Source: Amycolatopsis azurea DSM 43854
GTDB lineage: Bacteria; Actinomycetota; Actinomycetes; Mycobacteriales; Pseudonocardiaceae
NCBI RefSeq assembly: GCF_001995215.1
Contig: NZ_MUXN01000023.1
Coordinates: 304,636 to 368,635, forward strand
Direction of reading: 5' to 3'
Length of the DNA stretch: 64,000 bases
The notes below the pieces were generated by a model. The model searched no databases and was not told the DNA's origin. It worked only from the letters and a program-made list of their open reading frames with translations. Made by a program: the position numbers and the translations under genes. Shown in pieces: positions 17,163 to 25,618 of the stretch (the first letter of the stretch is position 1; each line of letters starts with the position of its first letter).

Positions 17163-18443
17163 TCAGGCTTTTTGCGCGGCCGCGACCACGGCCGAGGTGA
17201 TCGTCGCGAGGTCTTCCGCGTCGGAGATGTAGGGCGGCATCGTGTAAATCAGGTTCCGGAACGGGCGCAGCCAGACCCCGTTCGAAGTGAGCACGTCGGT
17301 CGCGACGGCCATGTCCACCGGGTGGTCCAGTTCCACCACGCCGATCGCGCCGAGCACCCGCACGTCGGCGACCGAAGACAGCTCGCGAGCCGGTTCCAGA
17401 CCGGCTTTCAGCGCGGCTTCGATCCGCGGGACGTCGGACTTCCAGCCACCTTCGGCCAGGATCCCCAGCGAGGCGTTGGCGACCGCGCAGGACAGCGGGT
17501 TCCCCATGAACGTCGGACCGTGCGCCAGCACCGGCAGCTCGCCCCGGGAGATCCCGTCGGCGATCCTCGGTGTGCACAGAGCCGCCGCCATCGACAGGTA
17601 ACCACCGGTCAGCGCCTTGCCGAGGCACAGGACGTCCGGGGTGACCCCGGCGTGTTCGGCGGCGAACATCCGGCCGGTGCGGCCGAACCCGGTGGCGATC
17701 TCGTCGAAGATGAGCAGGACGTCGTTGGCCTCGGTGATCTCGCGCAGCGCCCGCAGGTACGCGGGCGGATGGAACCGCATGCCGCCGGCGCCCTGCACGA
17801 CCGGCTCGACGATGATCGCGGCGAGTTCGCCCGCGTGCCGCTCGATCTCGGCCGCGAGCAGGTCCAGGTAGGCCTGATCCGGTTCGTCGCCGAATCGCCC
17901 GGGCGGCTTGGGCAGGAACAGCTGGTCCGGCAGGATCCCGCGCCACAGCGAGTGCATCCCGCCGTCGGGGTCGCAGACGCTCATCGGCGTGAACGTGTCG
18001 CCGTGGTAGCCGCCCCGCCAGGTCATCAGGCGCCGCTTTTCCTTGCGCCCCACAGACTGCCAGTACTGCAGGCACATCTTGACGCCGACCTCGATCGACA
18101 CCGAACCGGAGTCGCACAGGAAGACGTGCCGCAGCCCGTCCGGGGTGAGGTCGACCAGCGTCTTCGCCAGCCTGATCGCCGGTTCGTGGGTGAGCCCGCC
18201 GAACATCACGTGACTCATCCGGCCCGCCTGCTCGGCCAGCGCCGCGTCCAGCACCGGGTTCCGGTAGCCGTGGATCGCCGCCCACCAGGACGACATCCCG
18301 TCGACCAGTTCCCGGCCGTCGTCGAGGGTGAGCCGGACTCCGCTCGCCTCGCGGACCAGCAGGGAATCGATCGGGCTCGGCATCGGCCCGTACGGGTGCC
18401 AGACGTGTTCCGCGTCGAGCGCGAGGAGTTCGGCGGCGTCCAT
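17163..18443 (-). CDS. bioA: Adenosylmethionine-8-amino-7-oxononanoate aminotransferase
   Basis: A 426-residue class III PLP aminotransferase that makes DAPA from KAPA using S-adenosylmethionine as amino donor. Signs are the N-terminal HVWHPYGPMPSPIDSL, SSWWAAIHGYRNP, the GGYHGDT loop, DEIATGFGRTG and the Schiff-base lysine in CLGKALTGGYL. Start ATG 18443 fits the family. It is 25 bases after a P450 gene on the same strand, and 239 bases before the SulP-CA genes that separate it from bioD. No bioF (KAPA synthase) is in the window. Confidence 0.95.
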   Translation of the reverse strand: MDAAELLALDAEHVWHPYGPMPSPIDSLLVREASGVRLTLDDGRELVDGMSSWWAAIHGYRNPVLDAALAEQAGRMSHVMFGGLTHEPAIRLAKTLVDLTPDGLRHVFLCDSGSVSIEVGVKMCLQYWQSVGRKEKRRLMTWRGGYHGDTFTPMSVCDPDGGMHSLWRGILPDQLFLPKPPGRFGDEPDQAYLDLLAAEIERHAGELAAIIVEPVVQGAGGMRFHPPAYLRALREITEANDVLLIFDEIATGFGRTGRMFAAEHAGVTPDVLCLGKALTGGYLSMAAALCTPRIADGISRGELPVLAHGPTFMGNPLSCAVANASLGILAEGGWKSDVPRIEAALKAGLEPARELSSVADVRVLGAIGVVELDHPVDMAVATDVLTSNGVWLRPFRNLIYTMPPYISDAEDLATITSAVVAAAQKA

Positions 18444-18468
18444 CCGGCGACCCTACGACACGCCCCGC

Positions 18469-19671
18469 TCAGCGCAGGCGCACAGGGAGGGTTTCGAGGC
18501 CGTGGACGAGGGCGCTTTCCCGCCACCGCAAGGATTCCGGATCGGCGTCCAGGCTCAGGCCGGGGAATCGCTCCAGCAGGCCGCGCAGCGCGATCTCGGC
18601 CTCCAGCCGGGCCAGCGGGGCGCCGACACAGTGGTGGATCCCGTGCCCGAACGCGAGATGCCCCGCCGCCGGCCGCGTGACGTCCAGCCGGTGCGGGTCC
18701 TCGAACCGTTCGGCGTCCCGGTTCGCACCGATCAGGGAGACGAGCACGAACTCGTCCGCCGGGATCTCGACGTCGCCGACCTGGACGGCCTCCTTGGTGA
18801 ACCGGAGGGTCGCCAGGTGGATCGCGCCGTCGTAGCGCAGGAACTCCTCGACCGCGCCGGGCAGCAGGGCGGGATCGGCCCGGAGCGCGGCCAGCTGTCC
18901 CGGCTGCCGCAGCAGCGCGAAGACGCTGTTCGCGATGAGGTTGACCGTCGTCTCGAACCCCGCCACCAGCAGGAGGAACGCCATCGACAGCAGTTCTTCC
19001 CCGGAAAGCGAGTCACCCTCGTCGCTGGCTTGGATCAGGCCGGAAAGCAGGTCATCGGCGGGCTCGGCGCGTTTTTCCTCGATGAGTTCGACGAGGTACG
19101 CGTGCATCTTCCCCGCCGCGGCGCGGAGTTCCTCCGGCGTCGACCAGGCGAGCATCGTGTTCGACCACTTCGCGAACGACGGCTGGTCGCCCGCGCGGAC
19201 GCCGAGCAGTTCGCAGATCACCCTGATCGGCAACGGAACGGCGAACGCGGGCAGCAGGTCGACACGCTCGGCGTCGCCGATGCCGTCCAGCAGTTCCGCG
19301 GTGATCTGCTCGATCCTCGGCCGCAGCCGGGAAACCGTGCGTGAGGTGAAGGCCTGGTTGACCAGTTTGCGCAGCCGTGTGTGGTCCGGCGGATCGGAGT
19401 TGAGCATGTGCCCGTTGAGGGCCTGGACGGCACTGTCCCCCGCGGATTCGAAGCCGTCGCGGTCGAACAGGCGCCGGATCTCCCCCGTGTCCTTGCCGAC
19501 GCGGGGATCCGACAGCACGGCGCGGGCCTCGGCATGGCCGGTGACGATCCAGACGTCCAGGCCGCGCGGCATGCGCACCTTACGGACCCGGCCGCCTTCC
19601 CGCAGCAGCGCGGAGACCCGGTGCGGTTCCTGAACGAGATCCCAGTCCAAGATCTTGAGGTCTTCCCGCAT
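18469..19671 (-). CDS. Cytochrome P450
   Basis: A 400-residue soluble bacterial P450. The I-helix reads AGFETTVN (oxygen-activating Thr preserved), the K-helix ExxR occurs as EEFLR, and the haem loop is FGHGIHHCVGAPLARLE with the Cys thiolate. It looks most like the CYP107-type actinobacterial group. It is 25 bases upstream of bioA and 24 downstream of an SRPBCC gene, all on one strand, so the three could be co-transcribed. A P450 beside bioA recalls BioI of Bacillus, which cleaves acyl-ACP to pimeloyl-ACP; that role here is only a hypothesis. Confidence 0.9.
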   Translation of the reverse strand: MREDLKILDWDLVQEPHRVSALLREGGRVRKVRMPRGLDVWIVTGHAEARAVLSDPRVGKDTGEIRRLFDRDGFESAGDSAVQALNGHMLNSDPPDHTRLRKLVNQAFTSRTVSRLRPRIEQITAELLDGIGDAERVDLLPAFAVPLPIRVICELLGVRAGDQPSFAKWSNTMLAWSTPEELRAAAGKMHAYLVELIEEKRAEPADDLLSGLIQASDEGDSLSGEELLSMAFLLLVAGFETTVNLIANSVFALLRQPGQLAALRADPALLPGAVEEFLRYDGAIHLATLRFTKEAVQVGDVEIPADEFVLVSLIGANRDAERFEDPHRLDVTRPAAGHLAFGHGIHHCVGAPLARLEAEIALRGLLERFPGLSLDADPESLRWRESALVHGLETLPVRLR

Positions 19672-19695
19672 CGGCCCGCCTCCCCAGCGCGCCGG

Positions 19696-20121
19696 TCAGC
19701 GTTCGGCCAGCGCGGCCACCACTCGCTCGGTCACTTCGGTCCAGTATGCCCGCTGTTCTTCGCGTTCGTCGGCGCCCGCGAGCCATTCCTGATGAAACCG
19801 GAGCGTGGTCTTCTGCTCGGTGCCGCTCACCGTGATCTGCAGGGTCGAGTCGTGGTCCCAGTCCTTCGGCCGCCAGGTCAGCCGGAGCTTGTCACCCTCG
19901 GAACGACCGCGGATCTCGCCCGTCGTCCCGTTGGCCGTCTCGTACGGCGCGCCCGGCTCGGTGCCGAGGTCGGCGCCCGGACCGAGCCAGATCCCCACGC
20001 CCTCGCGTCCGACCAGGAAGTCCCACACCTGTGCGCCGCTGTACGGCACCGTCTGGGAAACACCTACCTGCCAACCACTTCCGGCTGTTTTGGCCGTTGC
20101 TTTGGTCACGCGGGCCATCAT
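19696..20121 (-). CDS. SRPBCC/AHSA1-like protein
   Basis: A 141-residue START-like (SRPBCC) domain with the usual pattern: VPYSGAQVWDFLVGREGVGIWLG near the N-terminus, beta strands rich in Trp/Thr (LRLTWRPKDW), and a C-terminal amphipathic helix RAYWTEVTERVVAAL. It has no signal peptide and probably binds a hydrophobic ligand in the cytosol. In M. tuberculosis an SRPBCC protein (Rv2185c) also lies a few genes before pimB. Two adjacent ATG codons (20121, 20118) make the exact start uncertain. Confidence 0.8.
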   Translation of the reverse strand: MMARVTKATAKTAGSGWQVGVSQTVPYSGAQVWDFLVGREGVGIWLGPGADLGTEPGAPYETANGTTGEIRGRSEGDKLRLTWRPKDWDHDSTLQITVSGTEQKTTLRFHQEWLAGADEREEQRAYWTEVTERVVAALAER

Positions 20122-20174
20122 CCCATCGGGTGTACCGTGCGACAGTCACCGGTCCGGGTGGAGGATCTCTGTCT

Positions 20175-20798
20175 GTGCGCTACCGTCCGATTTCTCCCGC
20201 TCTGCTGGTCTCCGAACTGACCGAACGCATCACGGCGATCACGGGCCGCCGCCGGATCGCGGTCGGCATCGACGGCGCGGCCGGTGCGACCGAAACCACA
20301 GAACTCGCCGACGCCCTGGTCGATCCGCTGCGAGTGGCCGGTCACGCGGCGCTGCGGATCTCGGCGAACGACTTCCTCCGCCCCGCCTCGTTGCGGTTCG
20401 AACGCGGCAAAGAGGATCCGGACTCGCGCTACACCGACTGGCTCGACCTCGGCGCCCTCCGCCGTGAAGTGCTCGACCCGCTCGCCGACGACGGCAGCGG
20501 CCTGGTCCTGCCGTCGCTGTGGGACCCGGTGCGCGATCGCGCCACCCGGGCCGAACGCGTCGAACTGCCCGAAGGCGGCGTCGTCCTGCTGGACGGCGAA
20601 TTCCTGTTCGGCGCCGGGCTCGCCTTCGACCTGAGCGTGCACCTGTGGCTCTCGCCCGCCGCGCTCGAACGGCGGGTGCCGGACGCATGGGCGCTCCCCG
20701 CCTACGAACGCTACGAACAGGAAGTCGACCCGGCGGCACTGTCCGACGTGGTGATCCGCGTCGACGATCCGAAGCATCCGGCGCGCTTCGAGCCCTGA
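20175..20798 (+). CDS. Uridine kinase-like protein with degenerate P-loop
   Basis: A 207-residue protein with the fold of the uridine kinase/PRK group: N-terminal strand RIAVGIDG, a central DFLRPASLRFERG segment resembling the substrate-phosphate loop, and the VVLLDGEFLF strand. The Walker A motif, expected as GxxxxGK(S/T), reads GAAGATETT at about 34-42, with Glu40 where the phosphate-binding Lys should be. ATP-dependent phosphoryl transfer is therefore doubtful. GTG 20175 has GGAGG about ten bases upstream. It ends four bases before the convergent pimB-like gene. Confidence 0.75.
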   Translation: MRYRPISPALLVSELTERITAITGRRRIAVGIDGAAGATETTELADALVDPLRVAGHAALRISANDFLRPASLRFERGKEDPDSRYTDWLDLGALRREVLDPLADDGSGLVLPSLWDPVRDRATRAERVELPEGGVVLLDGEFLFGAGLAFDLSVHLWLSPAALERRVPDAWALPAYERYEQEVDPAALSDVVIRVDDPKHPARFEP

Positions 20799-20802
20799 CC
20801 GG

Positions 20803-21960
20803 TCAGCGCACCGCCGCGACCGGGTCGCCGTCGAGCAGGCCGGAAAGCCTGCCCGCCATGGTGTCCCAGCGCCAGTTCTCGCTGACCCACTCGCGGCCGG
20901 CGGCGCCCATCCGCCGTGCCCGCACCGGATCGGCCAGCAACGCGGCCAGCGTGTCCCTCAGCTGTTGTTCGTCACGACCGTCGACGACGTGCCCGGTGAC
21001 CTCGTCCAGCACCGTTTCCGGCGCTCCGCCGGAATTCCCGGCGACGACCGGCAGCCCGGTCGCCGAGGCCTCCAGGTACACGATGCCCAGTCCCTCGACG
21101 TCGAGTCCCTTCCCGCGCGTCCGCGCCGGCATCGCGAAGACGTCGCCCGCGTTGTAGTGCGCGGGCAGTTCCTTCCACGGCACCGATCCGGTGATGACGA
21201 CGCTGTCCTGGACCCCCAGCGCTTCGACGAGCCCGGTGAGCGTCTTGCGGTACGGGCCGCCGCCGACGATCAGCAGCGCCACGTCCGGGATCCGCTTGCG
21301 GAGTTCGGGCAGGATCCTGATGAGCATGTCCTGGCCCTTGCGCGGCACCAGCCGCGAAACGCAGACGATCGTCGGGCGGTCGCCGAGACCGTGCCGATCG
21401 CGGATCTCCTTGCCCGCCGCGTCGTCCGGCCGGTAGAGCTCGGTGTCGACACCGCACGGGAGCATCTCCAGTCCCGCCATCGGGCCGAAAGCGGCCGAAA
21501 ACCGGGAGCGCGTGTACTTGCTGACGTACGTGATCACGTCGACGGTGTCGCCGATCCGCCGCAACGCCTGCCGGGAGCCGGGGAGCATCGACCAGCCGAC
21601 CTCGTGGCCGTGCGTCGACGCCAGCACCCGGCGCGCACCCGCGGACCGCAGCGAATGCCCCAGCAACGCGAGCGGCGCGGCGGCGCCGAACCAGACGGCC
21701 TCGCAGTCGCGGGCCCGCATGATCTCCTTCGCCCGCTTGAGCACGTCCGGTGTCGGCAGCATCAGGGACGTCGGGTGGCGCACGACCTCGAACGGGGCGG
21801 CGGCGTCGAACTCGCCGTGCGAACCGGTGCTCGATTCCCAGGACGGGGCGTAGACGACGAGGTCGTCCGCGGGCAGGCGGGTGGCCAGCGAGTTCAGGTA
21901 GTTCTGGATGCCGCCGGGCCGGGGCGGGAAGTCGTTGGTCACCAGCAGGGTCCTCAGCAC
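20803..21960 (-). CDS. pimB: PimB-like GDP-mannose-dependent glycosyltransferase
   Basis: A 385-residue GT-B, GT4-family glycosyltransferase. N-terminal LVTNDFPPRPGGIQNYL and C-terminal GLGIVYLEASATGLPVVAG are the acceptor- and nucleotide-sugar-side signatures, and CVSRLVPRKGQD is the interdomain strand. The best match is PimB (Rv2188c type), which adds the second mannose to phosphatidylinositol mannosides at the inner membrane face. Support comes from the following NlpC/P60 gene, as in mycobacteria. The exact acceptor is inferred from synteny. Confidence 0.82.
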   Translation of the reverse strand: MLRTLLVTNDFPPRPGGIQNYLNSLATRLPADDLVVYAPSWESSTGSHGEFDAAAPFEVVRHPTSLMLPTPDVLKRAKEIMRARDCEAVWFGAAAPLALLGHSLRSAGARRVLASTHGHEVGWSMLPGSRQALRRIGDTVDVITYVSKYTRSRFSAAFGPMAGLEMLPCGVDTELYRPDDAAGKEIRDRHGLGDRPTIVCVSRLVPRKGQDMLIRILPELRKRIPDVALLIVGGGPYRKTLTGLVEALGVQDSVVITGSVPWKELPAHYNAGDVFAMPARTRGKGLDVEGLGIVYLEASATGLPVVAGNSGGAPETVLDEVTGHVVDGRDEQQLRDTLAALLADPVRARRMGAAGREWVSENWRWDTMAGRLSGLLDGDPVAAVR

Positions 21961-21990
21961 CCGTGCAAGGCTACTTGGCGCCGGACACGC

Positions 21991-22029
21991 GAAAGGGGCG
22001 GCACCGCTTGCGCGGCACCGCCCCTTTTC
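21991..22029. terminator. Terminator after the NlpC/P60 gene
   Basis: GAAAGGGGCGG (21991-22001) pairs with CCGCCCCTTTTC (22018-22029), with further pairing inside, ten bases beyond the stop of the minus-strand gene at 22039. Confidence 0.75.
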
Positions 22030-22038
22030 GTCCGTGCG

Positions 22039-23091
22039 TCAGGCCGTCGGGCGACGGGCTCCGACGTAGTTGTTCTGCAGCGGCGACACCTTGACGACGT
22101 CACCGGTGGTCGGCGCGTGCACCATCATGCCGTTGCCGACGTACATGCCGACGTGCGAGACCGGCGAGTTGTAGAACACCAGGTCGCCGGGCTGGAGCTG
22201 CGACCGCTGCACCGGGGCGCCGAAGGTCGCCTGCTGGCGGCTGGACCGCGGCAGGGTGAGCCCCGCCTGCTTGTACGCCCACAGCATCAGACCGGAGCAG
22301 TCGAAGCTGGACGGACCGGTCGCGCCCCAGTCGTAGGGGCTGCCGAGCTTGCTCTTCGCGGCCGAGAGAGCCGCAGCGGCCTCGGGCCCCGGAGCGGGCA
22401 GGTTCGGGAACGCGCCACCCTTGTCCTTCTGGGCGTTGCGATCCGCGGCGCTCAGGTTGCCGCTGGCCCGCTGGATCTCCTTGAGCTGGTCGTCCAGCGT
22501 CTTCTTGCGCGCCTCGATGTCCGTCGTCAGCTTGGCGGCGGTGTCACGGGCGGCGGTGGCCGTGTTCTGGGCGTCCGACGCCTGCTTCGCGGCGGCCGCG
22601 GACTGGGCGACGGCGCCGCTCAGGTTGTTCAGGGCGGTGTTCTTGTTCGCGGCCAGGACCTCGAGCGCCGAGGAGCGCTCCAGGAAGTCCTGGGTCGACG
22701 CGCCCGACAGCAGCGAGGACAGCTTGTTCAGCTGCACACCGCTGGTGAAGGAGGCACCGGCGAACTTGTTCACCTCGGCCTGGAACGTCTTCTCGTCACC
22801 GGCCGCCTTGACGCCGAGGTCCTTGGCGGCGGCGGCGTCGGCGGTGGCCTTGTCGAGCTCGCCCTGCTTCGCGGCGAGGTCGTCCTTCGCCTTGAGGAGG
22901 TCTTCGTTCGCCTTCTCGGCCTGTGCCGCGAGGTCGCGGTACTTGGCGAGGGCGTCCGAGCCGGAGGGGGGCTGCTGAGGGGCGGGGGCTGGGGCTGCAG
23001 TGGCAGCGGGCTGGGCGACTGTGACCGCGGTGATCACCGCGGCCGCGGCCAAAGCTCCTGACACCACGCGCTTGACTGGATGCGACTGCAC
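22039..23091 (-). CDS. Secreted NlpC/P60 peptidoglycan endopeptidase
   Basis: A 350-residue exported cell-wall hydrolase. A signal peptide (1-33, cleavage near TAAPA) is followed by a long coiled coil (about 45-210) and a C-terminal NlpC/P60 domain with Cys265 in FDCSGL, His313 in SHVGMYVG and His325 in MVHAP. The coiled coil probably keeps the domain inactive or anchors it to a partner, as in RipA-type enzymes. GTG 23091 has AAGGAG about ten bases upstream. It shares strand and neighbourhood with pimB, as Rv2190c does. A 445-base leader region precedes it. Confidence 0.9.
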   Translation of the reverse strand: MQSHPVKRVVSGALAAAAVITAVTVAQPAATAAPAPAPQQPPSGSDALAKYRDLAAQAEKANEDLLKAKDDLAAKQGELDKATADAAAAKDLGVKAAGDEKTFQAEVNKFAGASFTSGVQLNKLSSLLSGASTQDFLERSSALEVLAANKNTALNNLSGAVAQSAAAAKQASDAQNTATAARDTAAKLTTDIEARKKTLDDQLKEIQRASGNLSAADRNAQKDKGGAFPNLPAPGPEAAAALSAAKSKLGSPYDWGATGPSSFDCSGLMLWAYKQAGLTLPRSSRQQATFGAPVQRSQLQPGDLVFYNSPVSHVGMYVGNGMMVHAPTTGDVVKVSPLQNNYVGARRPTA

Positions 23092-23536
23092 GGTCGCGCG
23101 TGTCTCCTTTGCTGTCGGCCACCGACACGGAACCCGGGACGAAGAGGTCGGGGGCCCTCTTCCGCGGAGCCGCGTCGCCGACCGTGAGGCCCGCGCGGTT
23201 CCCCGCGTTCCCGCCTTGCGCCTGGCCGAGTGCTATCGCAACAGGTTTGGCGCACGGCTGGTTCTGGTGCAGCTCCCCGACAAAGCTGCTTCAGTGGCGA
23301 TCTCGCGTAGCCGTCTGGCGACGACTTCCGGCCACGAGATCTCGGACAGGTTACGAAACCAGCGGCACCGCGTCCACCATGCCCACCACAAAAACTCTCC
23401 GTGATGCGCCGAAACACCTTCGGACCAGCATGAGCGGAAAGTTGTGACGGGCGTTACATCCTGGGGCTGATCTCGACTACCTACCGTTCACCTGATCGGA
23501 TCGACCACTCGTCGAATGTCCCGGTCGCGGCGTGTC
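23092..23536 (-). promoter_or_regulatory. Long upstream region of the NlpC/P60 gene
   Basis: No gene found in 445 bases. On the minus strand it contains GTAACG-CCC-GTCACA near 23457-23443, a spaced repeat resembling MtrA-type sites, and a GAAGAGG...CCTCTTC hairpin near 23137-23162 close to the start. The length suggests a regulated promoter or structured leader. I could not fit it to a known riboswitch. Confidence 0.4.
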
Positions 23537-23779
23537 TCAGGCCGACTTCCGACGCTCCTGACCGACGATCTCGACCATCCGGAGGCGCGGGACCATCCCG
23601 GCTTCGGCGAGCGCGTCGACCGCTCTCCGCTCGTCGGCGTCCCATTCGAGCGCGAGCGGCGCGCCGAGGAGGACACTGACGACACAGTCATGGCATGCGT
23701 CACCGCGGACCGCGCACCGGTCGCAATCGATGACGAGCGTTTCTATGTCCGCTATATCGGCGATGGCCTTGTCGTCCAT
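23537..23779 (-). CDS. Small Cys-rich conserved protein
   Basis: An 80-residue acidic protein. ATG 23779 is chosen because GTGAGGAG lies eight bases upstream; the longer reading crosses intergenic palindromes. The core CDRCAVRGDACHDC (residues about 19-32) gives a CxxC-x6-CxxC pattern suited to zinc or an Fe-S cluster, followed by a helical C-terminus. I do not recognise a named family. Confidence 0.75.
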   Translation of the reverse strand: MDDKAIADIADIETLVIDCDRCAVRGDACHDCVVSVLLGAPLALEWDADERRAVDALAEAGMVPRLRMVEIVGQERRKSA

Positions 23780-23876
23780 CTCGAACTCCTCACTTTCAGT
23801 GGTGAGGAGCACATTAAGAGCGACCACCGACAGTTTCGGGCGAGCGAGGGCGACGGGACCGAATCGGCCGGGTCGT

Positions 23877-24094
23877 TCGTGAGTGGCGATTCGGGTTAGA
23901 ACACGAATCGCCACTCACGACCACCCCGACCCGATGCGCTCCGGCAGGACCCCACGTCGCGAAAGCCACTTTCGGGACACCCGAAACCCGAATCGCCACT
24001 CAAGACCCACGCGGCCAGGTGTGTGCCGGCGGAACGGTGGTGTTGCGAAAGCCACTTTCGCAACGTTGAAGGTTGCGAAAGTGGCTTTCGCAAC
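23877..24094. repeat. Cluster of nested palindromes
   Basis: Three structures in about 220 bases: (1) 17-bp perfect arms 23877-23893 and 23904-23920 built on GTGAGTGGCGATTCG; (2) a half copy CGAATCGCCACTCA near 23988, and GCGAAAGCCACTTTCG near 23959; (3) 23-bp perfect arms 24042-24064 and 24072-24094, each arm itself nearly palindromic (GTTGCGAAAG-CCA-CTTTCGCAAC). It fills the gap between the NYN gene and the Cys-rich gene. There is no gene in 23780-24133. Confidence 0.85.
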
Positions 24095-24133
24095 GCATTA
24101 CGGCGAGGTTCGCAGCAAAGCGCCCCGCCCCCA

Positions 24134-25522
24134 CTACACCCGGCTGAGCCGCGACACCAGAACCGCGGAAGGCACCGGATGCGCGCCCTTCCGCCGCACC
24201 GAGTCCGCCACCGCCCGGTCCGTGCTCGCGACCACCATCGGCCGCCCCGGCGGCTCCGCCGTGACGAGGGACCGGATGACGTCGTCCGCGAGCACGCCGC
24301 GTTCGGAGAACAGCACCCGCACCCCGCGCGGCACCGCCGCGGGCACGGAGAGCACGCCGGCGCCGTCGAACACCACGGTCACCTCGGCCGAGGTCCGCGC
24401 GGCGAGCGCGGAAAGCTGGTGGATCAGCCGGTCTCGCTGATCGGACAGCGCCATCTCCGGATATCCGGTCTTCGTGACGTTGTAGCCGTCGACGATCAGG
24501 TGCACGTTGGGCAGCGCGAGATGCCTGTCGAGCGCGGTGACGTCCTGGATCTTGCCGCCCGCGCCCAGACCGGACGTCGCGCCGCGCACCATGTCCGCCG
24601 GACGCTGGCCCCGCGCGCTCACCGAAAGCTCCCGGCGGAGCCCGCCGACGGCGCCTTCGATGGTGTCCAGCAGCAGTCCGAGCCGGACCTCGTCCGCCTG
24701 ACGGGCCTCACGCGCGGACTGACGGGCGATCTCGGCGTCCGTGACGGCTTTCTCCGCCCGCGCCCGCTCCGTCGCGACACGCTGCTTCTCACGGTCCAAT
24801 TGAGCCTTCAGCGCCTTGATCTCCTCGGCGCGCTCGGCCCCTCCGCTCTCCAACTGGGCGTGCGCCTCGGCGACGGCGTCCTTGGCCTGTCGCAACTGGA
24901 CACCTTGTTCCCGAAGGCGCTTCAGCAATTTGTCGACTTCGGCGTCGCGTTCGCCCCGCGCGCCACCGGCGATCTCCTTGGCCTCGCGCAATTCCTCGCG
25001 CAGCTGGGCCAGTTCGGTCTCGAGCCGTTGGTTGCGGGCCAGCGCGGCGTCGCGTTCGGCGCGCAACGCCGTCTCCTCGGCGTTCTTCGCCACCAGCCGG
25101 ACCCGTCCGGCCGCGCCCGCCTCGCCGAGCAGCACCGCGGCGGCCGCGGCGGCGACGGAGTCGGGGGCGTTCGGGTCGAGGGCGTCCTTGCGGTGGTCCC
25201 GCAGCCATTCGGTGACGGCGACCCGGAACTGGGAGGACTCACCCAGCGCGGCGAGCAACGCCGTCCCGCCGAGTTTCGCGCGTTTCGCCGGGGCGAACTT
25301 CGCGACCGGGCGCAGCTGCCTCGGCACGTCGGCGACCGGCAGCTTGCCGACGGCGGCGGCCGCGAGCTCGGCGATCCGCTCGCGCACGGTCTCCGGCAGG
25401 GCCGTCCAGCCCTCGGCCGGTACCTCTTCCGACGTCTCCTCGTCACCCGCCGACGCCACGACACCCGAGGGACCGCCGGTGGCGTCCTCGGGCAATTCGG
25501 GCACTGCGGGCTGCGGTTGCAT
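24134..25522 (-). CDS. NYN-domain RNA-binding/nuclease-like protein
   Basis: A 462-residue protein. The N-terminal third is helical and acidic, the middle (about 150-290) is a long coiled coil rich in Glu/Arg/Ala, and the C-terminal ~150 residues are a NYN (PIN-like) domain starting HLIVDGYNVTK, with VTVVFDGAG and later acidic residues (LADDVIRSLV, STDRAVAD) that can bind metal for RNA cleavage. ATG 25522 is favoured by TACCCT six bases upstream (leaderless). It diverges from a DEDDh/GIY-YIG nuclease gene. Confidence 0.85.
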   Translation of the reverse strand: MQPQPAVPELPEDATGGPSGVVASAGDEETSEEVPAEGWTALPETVRERIAELAAAAVGKLPVADVPRQLRPVAKFAPAKRAKLGGTALLAALGESSQFRVAVTEWLRDHRKDALDPNAPDSVAAAAAAVLLGEAGAAGRVRLVAKNAEETALRAERDAALARNQRLETELAQLREELREAKEIAGGARGERDAEVDKLLKRLREQGVQLRQAKDAVAEAHAQLESGGAERAEEIKALKAQLDREKQRVATERARAEKAVTDAEIARQSAREARQADEVRLGLLLDTIEGAVGGLRRELSVSARGQRPADMVRGATSGLGAGGKIQDVTALDRHLALPNVHLIVDGYNVTKTGYPEMALSDQRDRLIHQLSALAARTSAEVTVVFDGAGVLSVPAAVPRGVRVLFSERGVLADDVIRSLVTAEPPGRPMVVASTDRAVADSVRRKGAHPVPSAVLVSRLSRV

Positions 25523-25528
25523 CGCACC

Positions 25529-25534
25529 AGGGTA
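25529..25534 (-). promoter_or_regulatory. -10 element TACCCT, leaderless NYN gene
   Basis: TACCCT (minus strand) ends six bases before ATG 25522. The sequence TACCCTGGTG-(C/A)G-start is also found before the gene at 44900. Confidence 0.5.
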
Positions 25535-25604
25535 GGCCCCATGGCCCCGGGCCGCGCTCAATGGGACGGCGTGTGCGCATCCCGGGATTGTCGGTGCCCA
25601 CCCC

Positions 25605-25610
25605 TACTGT
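25605..25610 (+). promoter_or_regulatory. -10 element TACTGT, leaderless nuclease gene
   Basis: TACTGT ends eight bases before ATG 25619, and no ribosome binding site is visible, so the transcript probably begins at or near the start codon. Confidence 0.45.
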
Positions 25611-25618
25611 GCCCGATC

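Noticed and set aside
14704..17232. Very long plus-strand open frame opposite SulP-CA copy 2
   Set aside because: It is a GC-codon shadow of the minus-strand gene; its translation is Arg/Gly/Asp-rich low complexity without any domain, and the opposite frame encodes a clear transporter-enzyme.
23092..23280. Possible c-di-AMP (ydaO-type) riboswitch before the NlpC/P60 gene
   Set aside because: A GGGGAACC box and a CCGACAGC stretch occur in the right gene context, but I could not find GGTGAATC or CAGCTAACC boxes, so the pattern does not hold. A covariance-model search would decide.
23877..24094. CRISPR-like array
   Set aside because: Repeats are inverted and unevenly spaced with no unique spacers of constant length and no cas genes.
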